64,000 nucleotides of DNA from Microbacterium tenebrionis (GTDB lineage Bacteria; Actinomycetota; Actinomycetes; Actinomycetales; Microbacteriaceae), in assembly GCF_903645325.1 (NCBI RefSeq), contig NZ_CAHJXQ010000001.1, forward strand, positions 186,001-250,000, read 5' to 3'. Below the pieces are notes generated by a model. It saw nothing but the letters and a program-made list of their open reading frames with translations, was not told the DNA's origin and searched no databases. The position numbers were made by a program, and so were the translations under genes. Shown piece after piece: positions 24,170-35,540 of the stretch (the stretch's first letter is position 1; each line of letters opens with the position of its first letter).

Positions 24170-24785
24170 GTCTGCTCCGATCCGATTGCGTTGCTCGATG
24201 TCTTTCTCGCAAGGCCTCTCCGACGCCGGCCCCTCGCTAGACAGCCAACGCCCCCAGGAACCACGAGTCAAGGGGTTCGCCTTGAGTTGATGTGTAGCGA
24301 TCGAGCCGGGATAATGCCCGGGTCCGCTGCGCGATCCCAGGGCATACGCGCTGTACGCGCTTGCGGTGGTCGCGCCATTCGTCCTTGTGCTCGTTGACGT
24401 TGACAGCGCTTCTGATGATGAGGCGGTACCGCAAAGGGGTAAGCGTCACGACCGCGGTCGTCAGCGCGGCCCTGTGTCGACCAACGCGGCTGTGCGAATC
24501 AGCGGCGAGTTGCGCGCCGCTTGCGCTGGCTGGGCAGGAAGCCGAGCGCCAGTGGAACAATGACTCCGAGGGCGCAGACGATGGCGATGATCGGGGTACT
24601 CATACGGCCGATCGTCCCATGGATAGTCTTGAAGGACCTGACGCTGCCAGCCCAGGATTCGTAACCGGCGCACGCAGATCGCGGGCGTGAACCAATGACG
24701 AAGTGATCTTCGGAATCGGCAGCCATCGCGCCAGCGTAGTGGACGCCCGACGACCCCTCAGACATCAGTCTGACTGAGCACGACC
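24170..24785. other. gene-poor stretch with one possible micro-ORF
   Basis: About 600 bases without a clear gene. They contain the leader of the dehydrogenase operon, a TCAAGG-GGTTCG-CCTTGA hairpin (about 24267-24284), and many short frames without family resemblance. The only plausible product is the 34-residue membrane peptide listed at 24499-24603. Confidence 0.4.
24499..24603 (-). CDS. possible 34-residue single-helix membrane peptide
   Basis: MSTPIIAIVCALGVIVPLAL, then GFLPSQRKRRATRR: one hydrophobic helix and a strongly positive tail, the layout of a small type II membrane protein. No clear Shine-Dalgarno precedes the ATG at 24603. The shape is protein-like; expression is uncertain. 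Confidence 0.35.
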   Translation of the reverse strand: MSTPIIAIVCALGVIVPLALGFLPSQRKRRATRR

Positions 24786-25148
24786 CTACTCGAGCAGGGG
24801 GTACTCGCTGGTCGGATGCGGCGTAGCCAGCACCGCGGTCAGCGCCACGAGAACGACCGCTGTGCCCAACGCCACGATGACCCACGCCGTAGCATGCCGA
24901 GCACGCGTCGGATCGCCGCCCCGCAGCCCCGTCACCAGGGCGGACGACAGCAGCATGAGCCAGACGACGAGCGCGATGATGCCCGTTCCGATGCCGATCG
25001 ACCGCTCGGAGTCATCGGAATCGGAATATTCGATCATCGTGAGGCCCGGGCCCGCCAAAGTGAGACCGGACAGGCCGAGCATCAGAGCGCCGAACAGCCC
25101 GGCAAGCGTCGTTGCGATCGCGAGGGAGACACTGCCGACGATCCGCAC
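24786..25148 (-). CDS. small membrane protein of unknown function
   Basis: A 120-residue protein with three or four hydrophobic segments separated by a polar stretch with aspartate and serine near residues 40-50 (IEYSDSDDSERSIG). It is not recognised. It lies in the accessory block, transcribed leftward, 33 bases from the alpha/beta hydrolase stop. Confidence 0.55.
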   Translation of the reverse strand: MRIVGSVSLAIATTLAGLFGALMLGLSGLTLAGPGLTMIEYSDSDDSERSIGIGTGIIALVVWLMLLSSALVTGLRGGDPTRARHATAWVIVALGTAVVLVALTAVLATPHPTSEYPLLE

Positions 25149-25181
25149 GGACCCGTACTGGCAGGGGCTGAGCGCGTCAGA

Positions 25182-25832
25182 TCATCGATCGCCGAGGAAT
25201 GCGTCCACCGTTGCCGCGAACTCGGGATGATCCTGGGGCCGGTGCTCGTTCCCCCGCAGTTGCACGTGCTCGGCACCCCGCTCCGTCAGAACATCGGCGA
25301 TCGCTTCGTATTCCGAGTTCCATCCGCCGGTGACGACGAGCGTCGGTACGCCGGCGATCGCGGATGCCTCAACGCCGAAGCCCCAGGGAGGCTGCTTGGC
25401 TTCGAACCTCGCCGCTGCATCCCGTTCGGCATCCCATTGCGAGCGCTCGGCTGGGCCGCCGAACATCAGGGGACGCACGATCGACCACCAGCCGAACAGG
25501 TCACCGGCGGCGGACAGGGCTCGGGCGCGGGTGATCGCCTCGACGTGACGTTCGATCGCCGGGGTGCCTCTGGCGATGTCGTAGAGTCCGGGCTCCAAAA
25601 GCACGAGTGCGCGCAGTGCGAGCACCTCAGCCTGCAGGGCGAGGAAGACGGGAACGGCGCCGGCGGAGTGCGCGAACACGGTCGAATCCCGCGGGGTCAG
25701 GGCTGTGAGCGAATCGACGTTCTGCTCCATCGGCCCGGTGAAGTCGAGACTCGCGAAACGCGACTCCTCGCCCTCAGCCGAAGGCCAGGCGTCGCGCCCC
25801 TGACGGCCTGCGCCGTGAACGTATACTCGCAT
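25182..25832 (-). CDS. alpha/beta hydrolase
   Basis: A 216-residue protein with an N-terminal VYVHGAG oxyanion-type loop and the nucleophile elbow FAHSAGA (Ser near residue 57). ALVLLEPG and LVVTGGW strands follow, and a late histidine (EHRPQDHPEF) completes the triad. An esterase or lactonase-like role is possible; the substrate is unknown. The start at 25832 is only ~18 bases from the truncated GlnQ remnant, so it marks one edge of the accessory block. Confidence 0.75.
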   Translation of the reverse strand: MRVYVHGAGRQGRDAWPSAEGEESRFASLDFTGPMEQNVDSLTALTPRDSTVFAHSAGAVPVFLALQAEVLALRALVLLEPGLYDIARGTPAIERHVEAITRARALSAAGDLFGWWSIVRPLMFGGPAERSQWDAERDAAARFEAKQPPWGFGVEASAIAGVPTLVVTGGWNSEYEAIADVLTERGAEHVQLRGNEHRPQDHPEFAATVDAFLGDR

Positions 25833-25850
25833 CCGCCCAGCGTAGACGCA

Positions 25851-25982
25851 TGTCTCCGCGAGGTCTCGGACCGCACCGTGTTCATGGACGGCGGCGTCGT
25901 CGTCGAAGAGGCTGCGCCCACCGAGCTGTTCGGTTCGCCCACGAGCGACCGGCTGAAGGACTTCCTCGCGAAGGTCCTGTAG
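25851..25982 (+). pseudogene. C-terminal remnant of a GlnQ-type amino-acid ABC ATPase
   Basis: The frame ending at 25982 reads LREVSDRTVFMDGGVVVEE, then a TELFGSP segment and DRLKDFLAKVL. This is the exact tail of polar amino-acid transporter ATPases after the H-loop. Walker A, signature and Walker B regions are gone. Upstream the DNA becomes the start of an unrelated hydrolase on the other strand. It is a scar of a deletion or replacement. Confidence 0.7.
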
Positions 25983-25985
25983 TCG

Positions 25986-26849
25986 TTACAGGATGACGGT
26001 CGAGCGGCCGTGCACGATCACGCGGTCCTCCGCGTGCCACTGCACGGCCCGCGCGAGCACCAGACGCTCGACGTCGGCGCCGCGGCTCTGCAGCTCGGCA
26101 GCCGACTCGGAATGCGTGACGCGCGTGACGTCCTGCTCGATGATCGGACCCTCGTCGAGGTCGGCCGTGGCGTAGTGCGCCGTCGCACCGATGAGCTTCA
26201 CGCCGCGCTCCTTGGCGCGCGCGTACGGGTTCGCGCCGATGAACGCCGGCAGGAACGAGTGGTGGATGTTGATCACCGGGGCGCCGACCTTCTCGATGAA
26301 GTCGTCCGTGAGGATCTGCATGTAGCGCGCGAGCACCACGAGGTCGACATTGCCCTGCAGCAGTTCGAGCTGGCGGGCCTCCATCGCCTCCTTGGCGTCC
26401 TCTCCGGTGCCGCGCGGAATGTGCACGAACGGCACACCGAACCCGCGGACGGCCTCGGCCAGGTCGGGGTGATTGGAGACGACCATCGTGATGTCGACGT
26501 CGAGCTGGCCGCGCTGCTGGCGCCACATCAGCTCCATGAGGCAGTGGTCGTACTTCGACACGAAGATCGCGACGCGCTTGCGACGCGACGTGTCGTGCAG
26601 CGACCACTCCATGCCGAACCTCTCGGCGACCTCGTCGATCGACGCCTCGAGGGCCGGGCGGGCCGCGGAGAGCCCTGGGAGGTGGATCACCGTGCGCTGG
26701 AAGAAGCGCCCGCCCGCGGCATCCGTCGAATGCTGATCGAGCGAGATGATGTTCGCGCCGTGCTGAGCGAGGACGTTCGCGACGGCGGCGACGATTCCGG
26801 GCTGGTCATCGCAGGCGATGAGCAGGCGTGCGGTATCGGTCTGAGGCAT
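25986..26849 (-). CDS. purU: formyltetrahydrofolate deformylase
   Basis: A 287-residue enzyme that hydrolyses 10-formyl-THF to formate and THF, balancing one-carbon pools. The N-terminal ACT domain (about 6-85) and C-terminal formyl-transferase fold are both present. NIHHSFLPAF holds the catalytic Asn/His pair and HYATADLDEGPIIEQ the conserved Asp. The stop lies three bases from the GlnQ remnant. Confidence 0.95.
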   Translation of the reverse strand: MPQTDTARLLIACDDQPGIVAAVANVLAQHGANIISLDQHSTDAAGGRFFQRTVIHLPGLSAARPALEASIDEVAERFGMEWSLHDTSRRKRVAIFVSKYDHCLMELMWRQQRGQLDVDITMVVSNHPDLAEAVRGFGVPFVHIPRGTGEDAKEAMEARQLELLQGNVDLVVLARYMQILTDDFIEKVGAPVINIHHSFLPAFIGANPYARAKERGVKLIGATAHYATADLDEGPIIEQDVTRVTHSESAAELQSRGADVERLVLARAVQWHAEDRVIVHGRSTVIL

Positions 26850-26923
26850 GGATGCTCCTTGCAGGGGTGTGCATCGATTCTGCCGCGTCGGTGGTCGAGG
26901 CGGCGAATCGGTAGCCTGGGCGG

Positions 26924-27382
26924 ATGACGACGACCGCAGCGCTGCTGGATGCCGCTCGGGTCGCGCTCGCGGGCGTTGCGAAGGAAGCCCTCGGTGAGGA
27001 GCGCTCTTCGCGCTGGCGCGGCGAGCGCATCGTACGGATCGGCCAGGCCTGGCACGTGGGCGTGCTGCTGCTCACGGACGACCGCGTGCTGGCGACGGGG
27101 GAGGTCCTCCGTGCGGCCGACCCTGGACGCCGCGGATACACGGCGGAGTCGGCGCGCGAGCGCGCGGCGCGACGTCAGATGGCGCTGCGAAGCGGGTTCC
27201 GCGAAGGCGAGGTCGTGCACGTCGGGTGGTCGGTCATCGAGCTGGATGCCGTGGATGCCGGCGGTGCGTCCGGCCCGCTGGCGATGCGCGACGGCGTGGT
27301 CTCGGTGCGGTGGTCGGGGGATTCGTGGCGACCGCTGGAGGGGTATCTCAGCGAGCAGGTCGAGCTGCTGCTCGCTCGGTGA
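26924..27382 (+). CDS. conserved hypothetical protein
   Basis: A 152-residue soluble protein rich in beta-strand, with RIGQAWHVGVLLLTDDRVLATGEVLRAAD and SGFREGEVVHVGWSVIELDA segments. It looks like a well-formed, codon-biased gene of Microbacteriaceae, but no family function is recognised. It overlaps the convergent glutamine amidotransferase by 35 bases at the 3' ends. Confidence 0.65.
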   Translation: MTTTAALLDAARVALAGVAKEALGEERSSRWRGERIVRIGQAWHVGVLLLTDDRVLATGEVLRAADPGRRGYTAESARERAARRQMALRSGFREGEVVHVGWSVIELDAVDAGGASGPLAMRDGVVSVRWSGDSWRPLEGYLSEQVELLLAR

Positions 27383-28088
27383 GCGTTTCCGCGAAGCGGC
27401 GCAGCAGGTCGGTGCCGGTGGGCGCCGAGGCGAGTACGCGCTCGGCCGTCAGATCGTACTCGTGCGGGTCGAAGTAGCCCGTCGTGCGGTAGTAGGCCAT
27501 GCGGTCGACGAAGTCCTGCGGTGTGACCTCGGGGTGGAACTGCGTCGCGTACAACCCGGCCCCAGCGCGGTACGCCTGCACGGGGCAGTCCTCGTTCGTG
27601 GCGAGCAGGACGGTTCCGGGCGGAGGCTCGATCGAGCCCTCCTTGTGCGCCGTGAGCACGGTCATCGAGGGCGCGGACGGTCCGAACACCGGGTCGTCCG
27701 CGGCGGCGGCCGTGATGTGGATGCTCGTCGCGCGCGTCGACTCCGAGACCGCCGTGCCGACGGTTCCTCCCAGCATCCTCGTCGCGACGCCGATGCTGTA
27801 GCAGGTGAACATCGCCGAGAGTCTTCCGTCGACGGCATCCTGCGCGAGCGCCTCGAGGTTGTTCTCGACGCGACGCTGCAGGTAGTCGCGCTCTTCGGTG
27901 ACCACGTTGAACGGCGATCCGCCGATGACGACGCCGTCGTAGCGATCCGCGACCGACTCGTCCAGGGGCCGGTCCAGCAGATCCCAGCGATCGAGACCGG
28001 GTACGCCGAGGGCGCGCCGGAACGACCGGTGCTCGGCATCCGCCGCGCCCTGCTCCGGCCTCACGCAGACGTACAGGATCGAGGCCAC
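27348..28088 (-). CDS. class I glutamine amidotransferase-like protein
   Basis: A 246-residue stand-alone GATase1. The nucleophile Cys is in MFTCYSIGVA near residue 94, and the catalytic His-Glu pair in ATQFHPEVTPQDF near residue 187. Such proteins resemble the glutaminase half of GMP synthase and often act on gamma-glutamyl compounds. No synthase partner is nearby, so the acceptor is unknown. Start 28088, divergent from the clp gene. Confidence 0.8.
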   Translation of the reverse strand: MASILYVCVRPEQGAADAEHRSFRRALGVPGLDRWDLLDRPLDESVADRYDGVVIGGSPFNVVTEERDYLQRRVENNLEALAQDAVDGRLSAMFTCYSIGVATRMLGGTVGTAVSESTRATSIHITAAAADDPVFGPSAPSMTVLTAHKEGSIEPPPGTVLLATNEDCPVQAYRAGAGLYATQFHPEVTPQDFVDRMAYYRTTGYFDPHEYDLTAERVLASAPTGTDLLRRFAETLTERAAARPAR

Positions 28089-28140
28089 CAGAGAATTCTA
28101 TTCGGCGCCGTGGGAATATTCGACGCAACCCCGCGTTGAA

Positions 28141-28189
28141 GTTGAGCGTAGTACACTCAAGTTCCGTATCTGAGTGAACAGCACTCAAC
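28141..28189 (+). promoter_or_regulatory. two HAIR elements (HspR-type operator) before the clp gene
   Basis: GTTGAGC-GTAGTAC-ACTCAAG (28141-28161) and TCTGAGT-GAACAGC-ACTCAAC (28169-28189) both follow the HAIR consensus CTTGAGT-N7-ACTCAAG that HspR binds in actinobacteria. They overlap the expected promoter and end just before AGGAGG at 28194-28199. This predicts repression by HspR and induction by heat. Confidence 0.8.
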
Positions 28190-28204
28190 TTTCAGGAGGC
28201 CCTC

Positions 28205-30738
<2,534 letters not shown>

Positions 30739-30742
<4 letters not shown>

Positions 30743-31347
30743 CGGGAGGAGTTCGCGGTGCGGCCGCGGACGATCCCGATGAACGTCTCGACGTCCTCCG
30801 TCGTTCGATCTCGCAACCAGGCGAGACCGACGGAGGACGTCGGCGCATCCAGGAGCGGCCGGTACCCGGCATCCTTGCGCTGATGCAGGCGCGCGAGCGA
30901 CATCGGCACGACGACGATGCCGACGCCTGAGGCGGCCGTGGCGACCGCATCGGCGGTCGTCGGCAGCTGAGGGAACTTCGGCTCGGCCGTCGGGAGCCCC
31001 AACGGGCCGAGCACGTCGTCGGCCGGCGTGATCAGAACCTCCCCGGCGAGGTCGTCGGCTGTCAGCTCGTCGGCGGCCATCAGGTGCGATTCGGCGGATG
31101 CCACGACCACCGTGACCTCCTCGTAGAGCGGGATCACGTGCAGCTCGTCGGGGTCATCGACAGGGCGGCGGACGAGCGCGGCATCCAGCCCCTCCAGCGC
31201 CGCGCGCTGCGAGGTTGCCTCGATCGGCACGAGCTCGAGCGAGACCCGTGGCATCCGCTGCTTCCAGGTGTCGATCCACTTGCCGGGCGTCGCCCCGGGG
31301 ACCGCGCCGAGGCGGAAGGTGCGGGGCTGGGGAGCGTCGGATGCCAT
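30739..31347 (-). CDS. stand-alone LysR-type substrate-binding domain protein
   Basis: A 202-residue protein with the type-2 periplasmic-binding fold of LysR effector domains but no DNA-binding domain. It starts almost at the first strand (FRLGAVPGATPGKWIDTW). Similar solo domains are known in actinobacteria, so this is probably natural rather than a truncation. It is divergent from phnD. It may sense a ligand and act through a partner. It overlaps the clp stop by four bases at the 3' end. Confidence 0.75.
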
Positions 31348-31488
31348 GTGTTTCAGGCTACTCGGACGTTCACACCGAGTTCACGGGGCATCTCTACCCG
31401 CGCACGTCGTCGGGCCTGTCTTGGATCGTCACGTCGGCCGCTCTGCCGACCACCTCACCCTGCACCCGCACCTTCGAAAGGTTCCTCC

Positions 31489-32175
31489 ATGCAGTCCACC
31501 CTCAAGCGCGGTCTCGCGATCGCCGCCGACCAGATCGACATCGCTCAGATCTCGGCATTCACCTACTACCAGTCGCAGAACGCCGGCGCCGAGATCGAGC
31601 CGATCGGTGCGCAGATCACGCAGGAGGGTGCCGAGCCCGGCTACTACTCCGTCGCCGTGAAGAACCCCGCCGCGACCGACGTGACGTCCCTCGAGGACTT
31701 CGCCGACCGGCCGGTCTGCTTCGTGAACCCGACCTCGACCTCGGGCTTCGCCGTTCCCATGGGCGGACTGCTCGAGGCGGGCGTCACCGTCTCGGAGGAC
31801 AACCGTCTCTTCGGCGAGGAGCACGACCTCAACGCCCGCAAGGTCGCCGAGGGCACCGACTGCCAGGTCGGCTTCGCGCAGGACATCGACGCCGACCCGC
31901 TGATCGAGTCGGGCGACCTCGAAGAGGTCACCCGCGTTCTCGTTCCTGCCGCACCGATCGTGATGCAGACGGCGCTCCCGCAGGACGTCAAGGACCAGCT
32001 GACCGAGGCCCTCGCCGACAGCACGCAGTCCGACCTGACCGATGCCGGCGTCGAGCTCAACGAGTTCCTCACCGACGGCTGGTTCGGCTTCGGAAAGGTC
32101 GACGACGCGTACTACGACCTGATCCGCACGCTCTGCTCCGAGATCGCCGACGAGGTCGAGGCCTGCCGGGCCTGA
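31489..32175 (+). pseudogene. phnD: phosphonate ABC transporter binding protein PhnD, internally deleted
   Basis: Residues 1-13 (MQSTLKRGLAIAA) are the start of a lipoprotein signal peptide, but the next residues are DQIDIAQISAFTYYQS, which in PhnD lie about 100 residues downstream. The rest (YYSVAVKN, DFADRPVCFVNPTSTSGF, VGFAQDID, C-terminal helices) is intact, giving 228 residues instead of about 320. The lipobox, the signal cleavage site and most of lobe 1 are gone, so export and binding should fail. The deletion is in frame. It is followed by intact phnC and phnE. An assembly collapse is the alternative. Confidence 0.75.
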
Positions 32176-32217
32176 CCCCGCTCTCCGACCACGTAGACAG
32201 AGCCAGGAGCCATTGAC

Positions 32218-33114
32218 ATGACGAACAGCGACACCCCCGCCGTCCGGATCGCCGATCTGGGCAAGACCTACCCCGGAGCCAAGGCCCCGGCGCTCACGGG
32301 GGTGTCGCTGTCCGTCGAACCGGGGGAGATCGTCGTCCTGCTCGGGCTCTCCGGCTCGGGCAAGTCGACGCTCCTGCGTCACGTGAACGGACTCGAGGTC
32401 CCCACCGCGGGGACCGTCACCTCTCTGGGGCAAGAGGTCGCGGCGCTGCGCGGGCGTGACCTGCGCGCGCTCCGTGGCCGGATCGGCTTCATCTTCCAGC
32501 AGTTCGAGCTCGTGGGCGCGCTCCCGGTGCTCGAGAACGTGCTCACGGGCGGGCTGTCGTCGCTGCGCGGCCCGCGCGTGGGCATCTTCACCTACCCCCG
32601 CGCCATGCGCGAGAAGGCGCTCGGGCACCTCGACCGCGTCGGGCTCCTCGAGTTCGCCTATCAGCGAGCCGACCAGCTCTCCGGTGGGCAGCAGCAGCGC
32701 GTCGCGATCGCGCGCGCACTCATGCAGGACCCCGAGATCCTGCTCGCCGACGAACCCGTCGCATCGCTCGACCCCGAATCCAGCGGCCAGGTCATGTCGC
32801 TCATCCGCGAGATCGCCGCCGAGCGATCGCTGACGGTCATCTGCTCGCTGCACCAGGTCGACCTCGCCCTCAGCTGGGGCGACCGCATCGTCGGCCTCCG
32901 CGCCGGCGAGGTCGTGCTCGACACCCGCACCGAAGGTCTCAGCCGCGAGCAGGTCATGGAGATCTACGGTCGCGTCGCGACCACGACCGGCGAGATCGAG
33001 GCCCTCGAAGAGGAGCTCGCCGAGGCCCGCGAGCAGATCCGCGAACGCGAGGCCGAGCGCAGCGCCGGACGCGAGCGCCTCGCCGAGGACTTCGCGAACG
33101 AGGAGCCCGCGTGA
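32218..33114 (+). CDS. phnC: phosphonate ABC transporter ATP-binding protein
   Basis: A 298-residue ABC ATPase. Walker A is GLSGSGKST near residue 43, the Q-loop is in IFQQFELVGAL, the signature is LSGGQQQR near 157, and Walker B is ILLADEP. The insert LTGGLSSLRGPRVG with tyrosine nearby is typical of PhnC. A C-terminal coiled coil of about 40 residues rich in Glu and Arg (EIEALEEELAEAREQIRERE) is an unusual extension. The stop overlaps phnE by four bases. Confidence 0.9.
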   Translation: MTNSDTPAVRIADLGKTYPGAKAPALTGVSLSVEPGEIVVLLGLSGSGKSTLLRHVNGLEVPTAGTVTSLGQEVAALRGRDLRALRGRIGFIFQQFELVGALPVLENVLTGGLSSLRGPRVGIFTYPRAMREKALGHLDRVGLLEFAYQRADQLSGGQQQRVAIARALMQDPEILLADEPVASLDPESSGQVMSLIREIAAERSLTVICSLHQVDLALSWGDRIVGLRAGEVVLDTRTEGLSREQVMEIYGRVATTTGEIEALEEELAEAREQIREREAERSAGRERLAEDFANEEPA

Positions 33115-34943
33115 CCACCGTCGCCTCTCGGCCGGTGCCCGGCCTCGCCGAACGCATCGCGAACGTGCCGCGCCCGGCACCGCGTCTGTCGACCGTCGTC
33201 TCGTACGGGGTCATCGTCGCGATCCTCGCCCTCGGGGTCTGGTCGTTCATCGGCCTCGACTACAGCCTGAAGAGCCTCGACACGACCGGCAAGAACATCG
33301 CCCGGTTCCTCGGCATGGCAACGCCCATGCAATGGCCGGGGTGGGAGGTCACCGGTGAGCGCCTCGCCGATGGGACGACGGCATACGTGACGACCTGGGT
33401 CGGCTTCGAGCCGATCTGGGAGATGCTCCTCACGATCGTGATCACTCTCGCGCTCGTCGTCGCCGGTACCGCGCTCGCCGCAGTTCTCTCGGTGCCCGTC
33501 GCATACGGCGCGGCCCGCAACACGACACCGCACGCGCTCGTGATGGCGGTGTGCCGCGGCATCGGCGTCATCGCCCGAGCAGTCCCTGACGTCGTGTTCG
33601 TCGTGATCTTCGCGTTCCTGTGGTTCAACTCGGGAACCCTGCCGGCGATCGTCGCGATCGGCCTGCACTCCGTCGGCATGATCTCGAAGATGTTCGCCGA
33701 CGCCATCGAGCAGATCGACGAGGGCCCGCGGCTCGCGATCCGGTCGGCCGGCGGATCGAAGGCGCAGGAGTTCTGGTCGGGCGTCGTGCCGCAGGTGCTG
33801 CCCGCCTGGGTCGCGGTCACGCTGCACCGCGCCGACATCAACCTGCGCGGCACCGTCATCCTCGGTGTCGTGGGCGTCGTCGGCATCGGCTACGAGCTCG
33901 ACGAGGCGCTGCACGGCGGACCGGCGGGCATGCGCCGCGTCATCCCGCTCGTGGTCATCATCATCGTGCTGTGCGTACTGTTCGAGATCGTCTCGTCGCT
34001 GCTGCGCACGCGTCTGCTCGGCGTCCAGCCGACCGGCAGGGGACTCGGCGACACGGTCGCGCGGGCCGTCTCACGTCGCCAGGCGGGCGAGGCGGATGCT
34101 GTGAACACCGCCACGATCCGGATGCTCGACCGCAACGCCCGTATCGAGGCGGCCATGCACCGGCCCTGGGACCGCAACCGCCTCGGCAACACGCTGTGGA
34201 TCTGGATCGGCGTGCTCGTCGTCGTCGCGGCGTTCGTCTACGCCGCGCCCGACGTGACGAAGATGCTCGCGCCGTCGTGGAACGAGCTCGTCGACCCGGA
34301 GCGCGATCGTACGATCTGGCCGCCGCACTTCGGCAGCCGCAGCTGGGCGGACGTCATGGCCGCCGTCATCACGACCATCCAGATCGCGTTCGCCGCGACG
34401 CTCATGGGCGCGATCATCTCAGCCGTGGTCGGGCCTCTCTCGGCACGCAACGTCGCCCCGAACAGCTGGGTGCGCAACACCTTCCGCGGCATCGCACTCG
34501 TGATCCGCGCGATCCCGGACCTCGTCGTGGCGATCCTGTTCATCATCGCGGCCGGCATCGGACCGCAGGCCGGCGCACTGGCGCTGGGCATCGGAGGCGT
34601 GGGTCTGCTCGCCAAGCTCATCGGCGACTCGATGGAAGAGGTGCCGAACGGCCCGGAACGCGCCCTGGCCGCCGGCGGAAGCACCCGCACCCAGGTGTTC
34701 TTCTCATCGACGATGCCGATGTCGGTGGCCGCGATGGTCAGCCACCTCATGTACCTGCTCGAGCAGAACATCCGCTCGGCGACGCTGCTCGGCATCGTCG
34801 GAGCCGGCGGCATCGGCTTCCTGCTGCTGAACGCGCTGCAGGGGCGTCACTTCGATGAGGTGCTCGCGTACGTGCTCGTCATCATCGGCATGGTCGTGCT
34901 CGTCGAGAGCGCGTCGATCCTCATCCGTCGTGCACTGAAGTAG
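33111..34943 (+). CDS. phnE: phosphonate ABC transporter permease, two PhnE domains fused
   Basis: A 610-residue membrane protein made of two homologous BPD permease units (about 25-300 and 345-605). Each has an EAA-type loop: GGSKAQEFWSGVVPQVLPAW in the first and GGSTRTQVFFSSTMP in the second. Most bacteria encode PhnE once and use a homodimer; here both halves are in one chain. A stable hairpin terminator follows. With a defective PhnD the import system may have lost its specificity partner. Confidence 0.9.
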   Translation: MTTVASRPVPGLAERIANVPRPAPRLSTVVSYGVIVAILALGVWSFIGLDYSLKSLDTTGKNIARFLGMATPMQWPGWEVTGERLADGTTAYVTTWVGFEPIWEMLLTIVITLALVVAGTALAAVLSVPVAYGAARNTTPHALVMAVCRGIGVIARAVPDVVFVVIFAFLWFNSGTLPAIVAIGLHSVGMISKMFADAIEQIDEGPRLAIRSAGGSKAQEFWSGVVPQVLPAWVAVTLHRADINLRGTVILGVVGVVGIGYELDEALHGGPAGMRRVIPLVVIIIVLCVLFEIVSSLLRTRLLGVQPTGRGLGDTVARAVSRRQAGEADAVNTATIRMLDRNARIEAAMHRPWDRNRLGNTLWIWIGVLVVVAAFVYAAPDVTKMLAPSWNELVDPERDRTIWPPHFGSRSWADVMAAVITTIQIAFAATLMGAIISAVVGPLSARNVAPNSWVRNTFRGIALVIRAIPDLVVAILFIIAAGIGPQAGALALGIGGVGLLAKLIGDSMEEVPNGPERALAAGGSTRTQVFFSSTMPMSVAAMVSHLMYLLEQNIRSATLLGIVGAGGIGFLLLNALQGRHFDEVLAYVLVIIGMVVLVESASILIRRALK

Positions 34944-34954
34944 CTCGAATCACC

Positions 34955-35003
34955 AAGGCTGCGCCGAGACAGCGTCGAATCGACGCAGTCTCGGCGCGGC
35001 CTT
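34955..35003. terminator. bidirectional terminator hairpin
   Basis: AAGGC, GCGCCGAGAC and GCGTCG on the left pair with CGACGC, GTCTCGGCGC and GCCTT on the right, with single-base bulges and a three-base loop. It lies between convergent phnE and the hexapeptide gene. Confidence 0.8.
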
Positions 35004-35031
35004 GCAGTCTCGTGAGATGGGTGCGCGGCGA

Positions 35032-35439
35032 TCAGGCCGCCAGCCACAGGCCCTTGCGGTCGGTGGCGATGCGGAGCCCTGCAGCGACCGTCTCGTCATC
35101 GCCGATCTTCGCTCCACGCGCGATGCGCGCCCCCGCGCCGATGTCGGTGCGGACGCCGATGTGGGCCCCGTCTCCGACCGAGGCGCCCTGGCCGATGTGC
35201 GCATGGGCGTCGATGTACGCGTTCTCGCCGATCACGGCATCCGGTTCGATCCACGCCCCGCGGACCACTCGGGCTCCCGCGCCGACGCGGGCCCCCGGTT
35301 CGATATAGGCGCCGACTTCGACAACGGCCTTCGGATGCACCTTCGCGCCGTGCGCGACGAGACCGCGGCCGTTGACGTGCTTGCGGTAGCGCAGCGTCGT
35401 GCCCTGGTCGTCCTCGATATCGATGTAGTTCTTACCCAA
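35032..35439 (-). CDS. left-handed beta-helix (hexapeptide repeat) protein
   Basis: A 135-residue protein made of hexapeptide repeats from about residue 30 on (VHPKAVVEVGAYIEPGARVG, then AHIGQGASVGDGAHIG), the fold of acyl- and acetyltransferases and gamma-carbonic anhydrase-like proteins. There is no separate catalytic domain. TTG at 35439 is chosen as start because GGGAGGAATC lies just before it; a longer frame from an ATG near 35500 lacks a Shine-Dalgarno. Function unknown; it may be scaffold-like or bind metal. Confidence 0.7.
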   Translation of the reverse strand: MGKNYIDIEDDQGTTLRYRKHVNGRGLVAHGAKVHPKAVVEVGAYIEPGARVGAGARVVRGAWIEPDAVIGENAYIDAHAHIGQGASVGDGAHIGVRTDIGAGARIARGAKIGDDETVAAGLRIATDRKGLWLAA

Positions 35440-35540
35440 GATTCCTCCCAGTCCGGAACTTCCCGGATATATCAATAACCACGGGAGTGCGCTTTTCATT
35501 CCCCATTGGGGATGAGCGGTCCCTGATGCCCGTCGAAGGC

